Shown piece by piece: positions 33,971 to 46,580 of a stretch of DNA of 64,000 nucleotides (position 1 is the stretch's first letter; every line of letters begins with the position of its first letter). A model generated the notes under the pieces. The model was not told where the DNA came from. It ran no database searches and saw only the letters and a list, made by a program, of their open reading frames with translations. Made by a program: the position numbers and the translations under genes. This DNA is from Ananas comosus (taxonomy: Eukaryota; Streptophyta; Magnoliopsida; Poales; Bromeliaceae). The stretch covers positions 9,634,271 to 9,698,270 of the forward strand of contig NC_033632.1 of assembly GCF_001540865.1 (NCBI RefSeq). Reading direction: 5' to 3'.

Positions 33971-35660
33971 GTTAATGTATCCCTAAAAAGCCACAGGCCG
34001 ACTATATATATTTTCTAGACATAAAATTTGTAACTGATTTTAAAATACTTATAAATATATTTGGTTTATTTTCATTATAGGTGTCATTGTCCATGAATCC
34101 GTCCAAGAATTAATAAGATAATGAAATACTATTCCTCAAGATTGAGAATTGAGACATTTCATTGGTTAATTCTAAATGCTCCTGATCAATGATATCACGG
34201 AGACTTATTTGATCCGTAATTGATGCATAGGTCCTTTCACTTTTGGTTACACTAGTCCTCGATCGACATGAGGGACACTGAGCGAATATGCAGGTTTGTT
34301 GAAGAACAAGGGACCGAGCGTGACCACGCGAGAATACTTGGATTCTAACCACATCGCCAGACTTACTCAATATTGTAGTAGTGTGAATCTTTGACTCAGT
34401 GCTCTGACTATTCACAATGATGTTATTGCATTTTTGACGTCATAACCACCTTGGTCCTAGCATTCAGTCCTTGCGGGCATGTTGGCTGCAGGAAGTATCA
34501 TTGTAGATAGGGTGCTCACTAGAATAGAATCTATCTCCCCTAGTATAGGGTGTAGCCTATGTGATTTATGAGACCGAGTTAAAACCTTGGCCAGGCAGAG
34601 TTAATAGCGGAAAAGGTTTTCAATTAAGAAACTTATCGAATAAATTAAACATATGAACAGACCGATAGGGGTTTGACGATTTATTCATAACCTCCGTCAT
34701 CGGACTCATTATATAAGATAAATCACAGCGTAACTGCACGCCAGAGGTTCAGTATCCATTCTACTGGAATCGCACTATAAATGCTAGGCGTCACTGGTGG
34801 ATTGTGAGACTCATTGAGAATATTCTAAATATCGATAATTCTTATTGGGTCTGAGTTTGAATTATTCACGATCACACTGAAAAGAGTTTCAGTGAATTGT
34901 TGATATCGACCCAAATATATCTCACTACCAGATAAATAGAACCTCTATGGGGTCACACACAAAGAGATTATGATTGATGTATAGCTAATCGCGATTTATT
35001 GAATCGCGCCGAAGGTACCTGATTGTCAACATATGTTGATAATTTGACCATTTGTAATTATTATCAAGATTAGCTGGATTAAAGTGTAAATACAAGAGAG
35101 ACATTACTCATAATTAGTAAATATAAGAGGACTTATGGCAAATATCTGCATATATTTGATAAGATAAATTAATTATAAAGTTCAAGTCGAATCAAATGGA
35201 TTGACTGATCTAACTAAAAGAAAAGAATAAATTTTAAATCTATATTGTACTACTTAATGTTTATATTATTAAAAAGAGGATTAATTCTCCTATAATAACA
35301 TACGATTTAGTAAAATCCTAGCCGCATCTCTCTTTTCTCTCTCATCCATCTTCTAGCAAATAGACGTTCTTATGCAAGGAGCTAGCACCCCGTTAGACAT
35401 CCGATCAAACAGAACCTGTATGAATAACCTATAAGGCCGTAACACAGTTGCGGCTTCAGAGAACGAATCACGTCATCAACTGAGGAGATCTATCCGCCGA
35501 AAAAGGTAAAATTCGATCTTGCTTTTCTCCCTTTAATTCTAAAGAACATGAGGGATCCAATACGTTGGTTTGAAGATTGGAATTCTCTAGAAGTTTCAAA
35601 ATTCAATTTGTTTGATTATTTTTCCGCTTGTTTTACCGTACGCAAATCTTCTAACCAGAC
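33971..35660 (+). repeat. Element C 3' LTR
   Basis: It starts TGTTAATGTATCC after a GTGGAGAT purine stretch and ends near CGCAAATCTTCTAAC. Only the last 330 bases can be compared with the truncated 5' LTR. No gene is seen. Confidence 0.65.
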
Positions 35661-37039
35661 ACCATCTCCAAGAGGTTAAGATGAGGTGGGGGATTATCAT
35701 AAGAATGTATTTGAGCTTTCCCTTTTCTAAACATCACTGTTTTATATCATTACGTCTCTTGAGAATTAGATAGTACACATATTTAATTCGTGAATGGATT
35801 TTGGTGGTCATGTGCTTATACAGCATATACCTAGAAATAGGGTTTAACTCTTTATTATGTCATAAAATAAACGTAAATAATAAATAAGTCTTATGTGACT
35901 TTGGAACTAAGATGAATAATATCAACATGAAACCCAGGAGAGAATATAGATAAGAAATAAGTGATATAGACAACTATTCGTAGTTTAACTAGAGAAACAA
36001 GTCAATTGTGAATGAACTTAGAAAAACAACACTACAGGACATTGTGATAGGTGCGACTAAATAACGAAAGTCTCAACCTTTTGAACTATACAATTAAAAG
36101 CCGATTACCCTCCGATCCCTAGTATACATAATAGAAAGCCTCAATTCTATATCCTTAACTCCCTATGCGTACTTGGAGATATCAATTGCCTTCACTCAAG
36201 CTTACCGATTGGAAGAAGATCTAATTCTGCCCGGACTCTATGAGTATTAAAATGAAAATGAAAAAACTCACTAGTTAATTAAATATATGAAATGATTTGG
36301 ACAATCAATAGGCCATAATATATTATACATGATGACATCTGTGTAACCGCTAGGTAGTCCTTATGTTAAAAATATTATCTTTGGCAAATTATTACAATGG
36401 TCATTATTGTTCATATCTATACTGCATGAAAGTTTATCTTGATAAATCACATCTTCATCATCATGCATCTTACCATTAAATTGCTCTTATATAAAATCTG
36501 ATATTACTATGTATGTCCATTAGAAAAATTTTGGATTTTAGTTTTATGATTCTATAAACTTTTTATAACTATAAAAATATATAAGCGACATCCTAATAAA
36601 TGTCAAAATGATCTTAGAAATCTTGACATTATGCTTCACTATTAAGCTTTGACGACATAGCTCATTGCTGATATGACCCTTATACATTAGTTGAAATCTT
36701 ATGTTATATGTCTATTGTGATACTATTTCATTTATTTACATCCAAGACATTTAAGTTTGTATTTTGTTTTGTCCTTCGGATGGACTAGAGTGTTGAGGTT
36801 TACAATGTAGTGTGGGATGTCGTAGCTCTTGACTATGTGATCGTGTCCAAGTTTATCTAAACGATTGGATGTAATGCACTGAACTTTTACAATAGCAGAG
36901 TTCTAAGTAATGAATATAAAAAACATATTTGAAAATTTAATAGTATTTGAAAACGTTTGACAGAATTTTTGGCAGGCAAAATGATGCTAAATGACTTAGA
37001 AAGCAAAAAATCTGCATTACTGACGAGCTATCAGTTAGA
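35661..37039. other. No gene seen
   Basis: AT-rich sequence without recognisable coding, LTR ends or tandem repeats. Confidence 0.5.
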
Positions 37040-37595
37040 TACAATACTATGAAGCTACAAGATGGCTGGAAGAACTTCAGGTTTTATGAAACTCCCCCTT
37101 GACGTATACTAGGAAGGGCGGTATCGATACACCAATAAAAGACAGCAATTCCAACTTCGGTTGCCTATCAACCTCGAAGTAACTAATACACTATAAAGAG
37201 TTAAATAGGTACTGACTGCCTTTCTATACCTGTACCCGAACTCTAAAACTTCAATTGGTTGGTACTAATACCCAATATTTGTAGGGTAATTAAGTTCAAA
37301 TTGCTGGATTGTAACGCTAACACAAACTATCCCAAAAGCACGTGTTGATAGTAAGGGTCCACTATATCGTCACTTAGGGCTCAGCCACATCGCGCTCGCC
37401 GGACTTACACTGAGCTCAAACCACCTAAACTTGGGTCATTGTTTGGCTCCATTGTTGTTAGTCTCTATGTGAACCGCACTCTACTCAACTTATTAGGCTC
37501 ACCCAACTCAACTTATTAGTCTCCTAGGCCTATTGTCATGGGCAAGATGTTGACCCTATTTTAGCCTAATAAAAATAGCAAACAATTCCTCCACC
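37040..37595 (-). repeat. LTR-like fragment related to 27150-27480
   Basis: The reverse complement contains GACTAATAAGTTGAGTTG and GAGCCTAATAAGTTGAGT blocks in the same order as 27185-27230, and similar downstream text. Confidence 0.55.
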
Positions 37596-37610
37596 GTCAA
37601 CACCTACCTG

Positions 37611-39318
37611 TCACACGTCCCCGAGCCAGAATCCTTTTGCCGTTCGAGAGCGTCGAACATACGCCGAACGACAGAGCCTCCCCTGTCCGCCCAGCCAGCC
37701 ACATTATCGTAAGAGTGAAATTGCATAACGGCAAGCCATACACAATGGCTTGGCACGACGGCAAGCAATAGCAATATGAAAGTAAATAACTACACTTAGA
37801 ACTCATTACATTGCATCATTCTTATTCATCATTTCTCCAAAAGTAAACATTGATATTTAAATAGATTCTTTTACATATATCAGTCCTTCTCAATTAACAA
37901 CTATAAAATCGAAATATCAAGATGATTAGCAAAGCGTTGATGCAACTATTAAATCAAACATCTCGCGGCTACTTACCTAGGCCGTGAGCCATTACCGCGT
38001 CGTCTGCCGGCTCGCTCGGTCCCCGGCTTTCTGTGAAATAGGGGTGTGAGAACTACACAAAGTTTTCCAGTGTTTCGGCACAACACCCTAAACATATCTC
38101 TACTAGGTCATCAGACCGCATAAAGACATAGACGAAAGAAAGTAACCACTAATCAATACAAACTAATTATGCCTGAACAAATTAAAAGCGATGCTCGATA
38201 GTCATGCTCATGATTAATACAGATACAATTTTTTACTCAATCTCCTGTAATCGTATGTTTCAACCCTCAAACAAACTCACCCAACCCAAAATTCTATCAA
38301 CTGGGAATTACCGCTACAACCGAATAGTACCGCCTCTTGGGAAATACCGCTACGACCATCAGTGATGTCGACTCCGGAGTCACCATGCCCTAGGGAGTTT
38401 CTACTCTGAGCAAGGAACTAAAGGTGAGTACTATCAACCCTACATTGAGATTCCAAGTTCATCCATTCTTAACTTAAGGAAGACCATGACTCAATGACCC
38501 TAACTCTAAGAGTTGAATGTCATAATAAACTTAATCATCTCTTTCTTTGCATTCTTACTATACCCTAGTGCATATACACTACCAAAGTTCTTGTACTGTA
38601 TGCACACATTATTCTTAAGTGCCTATTTTCTTGTTCACCATGCAAAGGCCCACACTTTGTTTTCTCAAATGTTTCTAAAACTCATCATATGTCACTCGTT
38701 AACATCTATGTCATGTGTCACTTTATTTACGTCAATCCCTTCTAGATCTTGTCACCATTCAGCATACATAAGGGTTAGCATTCTCCACATTCTTACAAGT
38801 ATTTAAACATACATTGAATTATCATCATGCAAAAGAGTTTCCAATTTTAAACACTATATTCAAAATGCTCAAATATTACATATGTCAAAACATACACTTA
38901 GACATAAAGAAATTTTCTGAGTCCTTGAATGCACCACCCACCTCCGATTGGTCGTGTAGGATATAGAAACCCGATCTCGACTTAATGAAAGCATTCCGCC
39001 GTCCTATAACCAAAATATTTTGCCATATTAAGCCTTTTGTTACATGAACCTACTTAAACATTTCGTAACGTCCACACGGAGTTGTCCAACCCGTCGAGGA
39101 CACCCCCAATTAGTATCTACGATCAATTCGCCCTTGAAAAATCCTAGGCAAAAGCCCAATTACCCAACAATGCCATCATAGGGCTTGTCCACTTAGACTG
39201 ATCTTGTTGTCTAAGCAAATGATAGCTTATAGAATCACTTGGAACTCCTAATAAGTTCTAACTCTGCAAACAACCCAGGCATCTCTAACTCAACCGCCAA
39301 AGGTTCACCATACATAGA
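37611..39318 (-). repeat. Ty3-type LTR fragment (TGTCACxCGTCCCCGAGCC family)
   Basis: It begins TGTCACACGTCCCCGAGCC and shares TCGAGAGCGTC, CATACGCCGAAC and CCCCTGTCCGCCC blocks with 51093-51180. Later text (CACCACCCACC) is shared with 53370. By family orientation the LTR reads on the minus strand. It runs into the 100-N gap. No gene is seen. Confidence 0.6.
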
Positions 39319-39418
39319 NNNNNNNNNNNNNNNNNNNNNNNNNNNNNNNNNNNNNNNNNNNNNNNNNNNNNNNNNNNNNNNNNNNNNNNNNNNNNNNNNN
39401 NNNNNNNNNNNNNNNNNN
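39319..39418. other. Assembly gap (100 N)
   Basis: Exactly 100 Ns, a conventional unknown-size gap. Confidence 0.97.
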
Positions 39419-40830
39419 ATGGAAAGATGAGTAAAATGATTAAGGAAATGCTCACGTCAACATCAAACACTCTCCACCTCCATCAAATGGGCAAATCATA
39501 TGATCGATACTTAAGGTGAGTGGAATTTCAAACAAACGTGATGGATTTGCCTATTTTTTTTACTCTATCGAATCTCTTCTATTTTCTTAAATGTTGATAT
39601 TGATTATTTAAATGAGAAGCAATTCAATATTAAGATATAGTTTTCTTCTTACTTCCACTACTAAAGTATTAGGTCTTTGCAAACTTGTTGGGTGGGTTAT
39701 TCATGCATTTTAAATATCAATTTAGTGATATGCAAACTTCTTGGGTCTTATTCATGCAATTTAATATCAATTTAGTTAAATGCAAGCCTTTATAAAAGAT
39801 GGTCACTAAATTGTTAATCTTATACAGTTGTTACTTATGTTTTTTTAAAGATAATTTGGTTTAGAATGTATGATTTGCTTATTTTCTTTACTCGATAAAA
39901 TGTTTAAATATTTTTGTTGTAGAACTATTAAATTTTGGTTCTAATGTTTGTATTTTCTCTTGTAGATAGTCCATGCCAGCAATTTTGGGCAGGAATGATG
40001 GCTAGTAGATGAAGTGCAAAGCCTGCCAGCGTTTTGGGCAATGTGAATTATGGCTAGTAGATTGGAAGTGCAAGCTATTGAAAGTTATTGATATCTTTTT
40101 TGGCTTCTTTGAAATACGATGAATTACTAATTTATTGTTACACTTTTGGTTAATATAATAGTATAATATATGTACATATTGTTGGGTGATCGTTCACACA
40201 TGTAGTGTATGGACTTCACACATGTAGTGGTATGGATAATTCAAAACTATGGTTTGAGTTAAGTTGTGAATGCTACTAGTATATTATTAATGAAATACTA
40301 TTCTAATTTTGAAAATGATTCAATTCTTTTGTGTGATTAATTTGGGTTTTATACATATTTGGAATGTGAAAGAAGATCTGCTTAGAATTTAATAAATAGC
40401 ATGCCTGAATCATGAAATCATGAGAAAATTTTATTGTAGCGACAGAAAGATTCTGGTCGTTATAATATCGCTTAAAATTTATATAAAGTGGATAGTTTTG
40501 TTAGCGACGGAAAGTTGGCGCTAGCAGGATAGTTATGGTAAAATTACAATGCGAAATCTCAAACTGCGTCGCTAAGATGGTCTACTTTATAATTGTTTTG
40601 GTCATTAATACTTACTCATTAACGAAACGGGAAGGTTGCCTATCAGCTTTTGTTACTAACGAAGGTTAACATTGATCAGGGTCGTTCAAATGCATTTAAC
40701 GAAGGGGAAGCGAATAACGACGGTTTGACGACGTTTTCGATGGACCGTTGTACTGTTGTTTTAACGACAGGAAATAGAATCTATAACGACCGTTTTTCCC
40801 TGTCTTTATATATATATTAATCTTGTAGTG
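39419..40830 (+). mobile_element. CACTA-type element, 3' portion with terminal CTTGTAGTG
   Basis: It ends ATCTTGTAGTG at 40830, the reverse of a CACTACAAGA terminus. The preceding 400 bases carry repeated GCGACGGAAA- and AACGACNG-like subterminal motifs on both strands. Two approximate direct repeats lie at 39678-39784 and 39973-40073. The 5' end is lost in or beyond the gap. There is no transposase in this piece. Confidence 0.62.
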
Positions 40831-42897
40831 TACGAAACATTCAAGCATGCGCATCATCTACACTCGATATCCCCCACAGAATCAAAAATAAAAATCAAGT
40901 GAGTGGTACCTCGAGGGGAACCGGACTTGCTAAGCTGCAAGGTCAAGTTCACCATGACCCAGCATGACAACCGAAATTTTAAAGTCTCATCGACAATTCC
41001 CACCGAAGCTTCAAGCCAACGGAAACGAACCAACGGTTGCATCCAAAATTGAAACAAGGTGTACCTAACGTCGAAAAGCCAAGACAATCAACAATCGACA
41101 AGTTGTGGATCCGGAAATGTGATATCTTTCCTTGCACTCTTTGTCTTAGTTTGTTTTAATAGTTTATGTAATGCTATTGATGGTGCACTTAATTAGATAG
41201 TTTAAATAATAATATACATATACATGTATAGAAGAAACGATTTTGGGAATGACCATGAAATATTATATTTTGTATTAAAATCGTTAATTGAAGATAGAGT
41301 GTTTTTGATAATAAAAATTGTGAGAAGGAGAAGAAATTGAAAATCATATTTGCGAGAATTAAAATTTGCAGAAGTATTGTAGAACGGCTATTTAGAGCGT
41401 TCAATTCATATTAAGTTAAATCATGATTTACTTAGGTCGGTTTTACGTCCACGCTTTATTATTTTGACAATAAGTTTATGTATGAATGATTGCTGAATAC
41501 ATGATATTAATCAAAATTTTGAAATAAAATTTATCTTTTGGTGATTAATGTCATCGTTGGTTGTGGTTGTTGGATTTGATTGAGTGCAGATATCTGGCTA
41601 GGTGGACCAAAATTTGTGCAAAATTATGTTTTCAATTGTCGAGACTTGTCTAGATTTAGGCGGATTTGGAATTAGTTAGAAAAAAATGAAAAGAGAGAAA
41701 AAAGATATCATTCTACATTGTAAAAGTAGTGGAGGACAGTGAGTTAAAATGTGGAAGAAGTACATCCAAAAAGAAGTTGTGAAAACTACCACCACTGGAT
41801 TGAAAGAGCTTACCACCCCGGTCGTCTGTAAGTGTATTGTGAAAAAGCTACCAACAAATGAAAAATGTATTTAATGAACCGGAAAGGTTTGAAAAAAATT
41901 GAATATATTAAATTTTCGGAGGTATAAGGTGGTAGGCATGAAAAGATGCTCAAAAGAGCTCCCGGTGCAGTATTAGCTTTAAACATCTCTATTTTGAACG
42001 AGTTGCGACAAATTGGTGTCAATATTGTTGAATTCTCCGAAAAATTATTTTTCATTCAACTTACACCCCCCCCCCCTCGTTGATGGCTTTGAATCATTTA
42101 GATTATTTTCGATAACAAATTTTGATGTTTCGATGTATTGTGGAATTAATAAAATATTTATTTCATCATAACTGATTTTGGAGTACAAACTTTTGAGATT
42201 CTTATGGATTATTTTTTTCTTCGATTTTGAAGGTTTTTTTAGAAAAAAAAATTCACAATTTCACGAATCTGGGCAATATGTCTACCGCGGTTACAAATCA
42301 ACTGTGCGGTTTTAAACCGGTACACAGGGTTTTGTTTTCTCTCAAATCTATATTCAAATCACGTCCCTTTTCTCATCTAAAAAATCTCCAGCACCATTCT
42401 CCTTCAGATCCACGTGTTCTCCCAAGATCTGAAGATTCAGGGTGCCATTTAATCACTAATCCCGGTTTTTGCATATTTTCAAAACTTTCCAGGTTGAAGC
42501 AAGATCTCTATTCTTAACCCATGGTTTATGCAATTTTCTGCCTGTTGATCAGTTTTTAGAACATATATTCTTGCTTTTTAGAACAGCTTAGATCATGTTA
42601 TAATGCTTATTTTTGTTGATCTATGATTCTGTACGCTCATTCATACATGGAATTTCGGAAGATTTTTGTTGGAGATGTCCTTTTGATAGAAAAATCTTGC
42701 TTGCGGATTTGTTTAAATAGTGCGTGTTATACATTCTAATTTATTTAGAAAAATTTGTTCACTATTTTACAGATTTTTATTGAAAATTTGGTTGCAAGGC
42801 TTATTCTTTTGTATAGCGAAAAATGGCAATTTTCGCTCGTGATTGCCATTTTGGTGCTGATGGCCACGCGTGTGGTCGTCGGTGGTGTCGGAGGCTA
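40831..42897 (+). pseudogene. Third copy of the A/B family: gag tail, spacer, ORF2 start
   Basis: 40870-41150 matches the Gln/Pro/Lys-rich end of gag, including a GTGGATCCGGAAATGTGATATCTTTCCTTGC segment equivalent to 6658-6690. 41150-42820 matches the spacer. 42823-42895 matches the ORF2 start. It is abutted by a CACTA end on the left and a Ty3-type LTR (CACGCCCC) on the right. It has many small indels relative to A and B. Confidence 0.72.
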
Positions 42898-45695
42898 TCA
42901 CGCCCCGGGACTGATACAATTTGGGCCGAGCCCGAACACGTCAAACAGGAGCCGACGGACAGATTTTTTCTGTCGCTCAAGGCTCATCCCTGTACATTTC
43001 TCAAACAAGAAGTGCACTAGCGGAAACATACACAACGGTTACACGAGTGGTAAGCAACATTCCATGAGTGAAAGTAAGGAAAATAAACATCTACACAAGT
43101 ACTTTATGACTTCACTTTTGATCACATACATGTATCCATTTCATCCAACTTGTACAAATTCATAAATGTCTTTACATTTCATTTACATCACTTGCATGCA
43201 TTTCCTTTTACATCACGATGCCTCAAAATAAGAACTTTACATTCTTTTCTTCTTTGCTTTACTACATTTCAATCATCAATACAAAAGATGATAAAGGGTT
43301 ATACAAACTAATAAATGTAAAGCCCAGACTCGCGAGTGGCAATGTCTCAGGGTGGGCGATACTCTTTACCGCGGCGTCGCCGGCTCGCTCGGTTCCGGCT
43401 CTGCTGGAATAGTGGCGGTGAGAACTACAAACAAAGTTTCCAGTAGGTTCGGCTCCAATACTCGACCGATTTTTCCACATAGGGACAACTCAGGACATAA
43501 ATAGAAAGGATAAGCATAATAGAAACCAAATATATCATGATGCTAATTATGCAAAAAAACTAGAACAATAAGAGAAGATAATGACTCAACCGAATAAATA
43601 TAAGACAAGAATTAGGATAGGTTCTATGTATATTAAATAATAATATATTCTAATTAAATCTTTGTTCTTTGTTCTTTAATCTCAGACTACCGGGAGCTTT
43701 CGCCACATTAACTTGCCCACATTGAAGCTTCCATCATCGCGGGAACCCTCAAGCTGCCTCCCGCCTAAGACCTCCATCGGGCTTTACTCCAACCCACGTA
43801 GATGCCAAAACTCCGGACGCTCGCTCGCAGGGGAAGCGGACCGCCCTTCAAGCACGCGAACTCATAGCAAGTATGATCGATCCTTAACTCTAAGGCATAT
43901 ATGGTTACAAATCATTTGTTCTTTACACTAATTCTTAGTGTTCTTGTATATCATTTATTATGCCTAACTCTAGCATATCATTGCTTCTTAGACTTTAACT
44001 CGTCTTTATGCCACTGTTCATTTTCTTTTTTCTTGCTCTAATTCATTCATCATTGTTCTTTGCGTCGGCATTTCTCTTTGATGCCACACACACTAACTCT
44101 CACGTGATCACTTTACTTTATATTATCGAAATGCCACTCGATCTATGTTTATTGTGCATGTTCTTCATCTCATATTCGGGGTGCTCACAATTACATTATG
44201 CATACATATAGGGTTGAATTAGCTTCTCTAACATTTCAAATAGCACGTGTACTCACATTATGCAACATGTCAATAATATAACATTCTCATCTACCCTATA
44301 ATGATTCCAACATATAAACATTATGCCTCAATTCGAATGACAATTAGGATAGAAGAGAATTCCAATAAGTTGGATACACACCACTCTTACTGCGTACTAA
44401 GGATCGCTTACAATGATTTTCTTGGAATTTTTTAGACTGACCATTTCGTCACCGCGGCAAAACGTAAACCCTATTAGGCCATTATTATTCATCTTTAATT
44501 GGCTTTTGCAACGTCAATCCAGCAGGGCACCAACTCATCGGACAAATACCCCCAGATTAGCGTTTCTAGAGGGTCAATTTCATTTTAGAACCCTTACAGC
44601 AAAAGCCCCAATTTGGTTCCTAGCTCATATTCATATCAAAACCTAGGTTGACTCATTAGGAATGCCAAAAGGAAGCTTCAATCTCGCTACTCTAGACTCA
44701 TAAAAAACCATCCTTAGCTACAATCAAACCATTGGGGTTTCACCATGAGAAGGGTTGAAGCTAACCTTCAGCTTCACATCTCCATCCAATCATTGTTTAG
44801 ATCCTAAAAGAAGCCAAAAGATAGCTCCAATATTCTAAAGTTTTATAAAAACCATTTCTTAGCCTTTATCCAAACCCTAGTTTGGTTCTACCAGAAGTAG
44901 CGGTTCAAGCTTACCTGCTAAGCCGTTAGCTCCTATGTTGCTCCAAAGAGAAAAGAGGAGTACTTCATTCCTTGGTTCATTTCCTTGGGCTTCTTCTTCA
45001 CCTTCTCTCTTCTTCTTCTTCTCTTCTTCTCTTCTTCTTCTTCTTTTCCTTACTTTTTTGTCTGTCTTCTTCTTCTTGATCTTTCGAGAGACGAGAAAGA
45101 GCAGCCGATGTGACGAGGGGTGGGGAGAGAGAAATGAGAAAATATCTCGTATCCACCTCTCATTTCACTCTATGGCCTGCATAATTGCAATTAGGCCTCA
45201 GCTGTTTATTTATTAAACATGCTTGAACTGGGCATTTTCAGTGTCGAGAGCCGTCCAGAAGGCTCTCCGCCAGCACAGCGGCATTTCGCACGAGGCAACC
45301 GGGTCTCTCCCAGGGATGACGGTTCTCTCGGGGACCGGTCTCTCCCGCACGACGTTTCCCGAGAGCTCGTTTTGCGGACTAAGTCAATTTTTCAGCCTTC
45401 TCAATTTTCACGACTGTCGGACGTCTCTCCCACCAGGGACGGGTCCCGGAGAGCAAGCAAAAACGCATTGTGATATTTTATTATTTCGTCTCGAAAACCG
45501 TCCCACATGAGCACTTTTATCATTTTACACCTCGGACTTTCCGAAGACGTACCATTCTCGCACTCGGTCATATTGACTAAAATGTTCATTTTATTTTTCG
45601 AATTTTGGTTATATTATATATCCACCCTAATTAATCATTTGTCCGCGAATTACGCATAATCTTTAACTCGCTGACTTCAAACAAATGCGTAATCT
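42898..45695 (-). repeat. Ty3-type LTR, TCACGCCCC family, with internal insert(s)
   Basis: It begins TATCACGCCCCGGGA, a mutated TGTCACGCCCC. It shares GCGGCGTCGCCGGCTCGCTCGG text with 38000 and an ACTACAAACAAAGTTTCCAG stretch with 38050. A CTT-rich tract is at 44995-45080 and a GGGACCGGTCTC site at 45331. The right limit is approximate. No gene is seen. Confidence 0.5.
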
Positions 45696-46390
45696 CTCCG
45701 CCAATGGTCTACTCGAGCTCCCAAGGGCTTCTCCTACCGCATATGGTGCTCCACTAGACCTTCAATATGGAACGTCTGCGACTCCGCAGCTTTATTCTTC
45801 TGCTGACGAGGATTGCACACCGGTACTCTCATAAGACATATCCTCACGTAACTCCACGGCCGTAACTCTAACACATGTTCGAGTTTCGAATATACTTCGA
45901 GAGGATGATTTGACACAATGGAAAACATATTTGTGAACTCCCGGCGAGTCTCGGTTGTAGTGCAGCTGTACGCTACCGCACCCACACACTCAATATCTCA
46001 AATAGGTCCGACATAACGACGGGGGCTTAGCTTCTCACGGACCCAAATCGCTTTACTGCCACGCATCGGCGAACTCTAAAAAACTAACCGTCCCAACCGC
46101 GAACTCTAATCCTTCCTCCGCATGCGGATAGCTCTTTTGTTCGAGTGCGCCGTCACTAACGTTGACAGCAAAAGAACCTATTCTCCGCCTCCCGTACCAC
46201 ATCCGCGACCAAGCAGCCATTCTCGCCCACGTCGCGTCAATGAGATAGAGAGGAGAGAAACGACCACTGTTGACACTATGAGTGCCCTCAATACATTCGG
46301 TGGCAGTCCCAGGAAAACTCCACTGCGGTATTCGCACACTACGCGATATCCCCCAACTCGGGTTATCCTTCTCGAGATCTACCATGGTTG
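45696..46390 (-). pseudogene. pol: Ty3/Gypsy integrase C-terminal remnant
   Basis: Minus-strand translations give AIWVREKLSPRYVGPI and VGAVAYSCTTT, decayed forms of the Ty3 gKLsPRYvGPfeIl and vGpVAYrLaLP blocks. LEHVLELRPWSYVRICLM corresponds to the SHVLELePLevredLsYEE block. Further upstream, MWYGRRRIGSF resembles the LYGRRcRsP block and EEGLEFAVGTVSFLEF the lEFevGDhVFLrv block. Frame changes are frequent. It is a truncated piece with no reverse transcriptase nearby, lying against a Ty3-type LTR fragment, as at a normal pol/3' LTR boundary. Confidence 0.75.
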
Positions 46391-46580
46391 CCCATAATTA
46401 GGCTTACACCCTCCTTTGATTATCGTTCTTCGCCTTACAGACAATGAGGGTACGCCGCGAAGCACCTACTTTTGCCACGCTTGCGCTACACCAATTCTTT
46501 TGTATATAGGGCTCACGAAAAGTGATCACCTTACTTTACAATGCTATAACCGCCATAGTACTTGGGGAGAGCCAGTTTGG

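Larger units (their letters stand above)
28285..35660 (+). mobile_element. Element C: decayed Copia LTR retrotransposon
   Basis: The 5' LTR remnant (28285-28640) matches the end of the 3' LTR (35330-35660); both run from a CTCTCTCCATCTTC-like stretch to ACCGTACGCAAAT..TTCTAAC. Between them, in Copia order, are integrase, reverse transcriptase, RNase H and 3' LTR. All reading frames are broken. The left part of the 5' LTR has been lost. Confidence 0.75.

Noticed and set aside
42755..43165. 136-residue plus ORF
   Set aside because: It spans the junction between the ORF2 start of the third family copy and a Ty3-type LTR, so it is a chance fusion.
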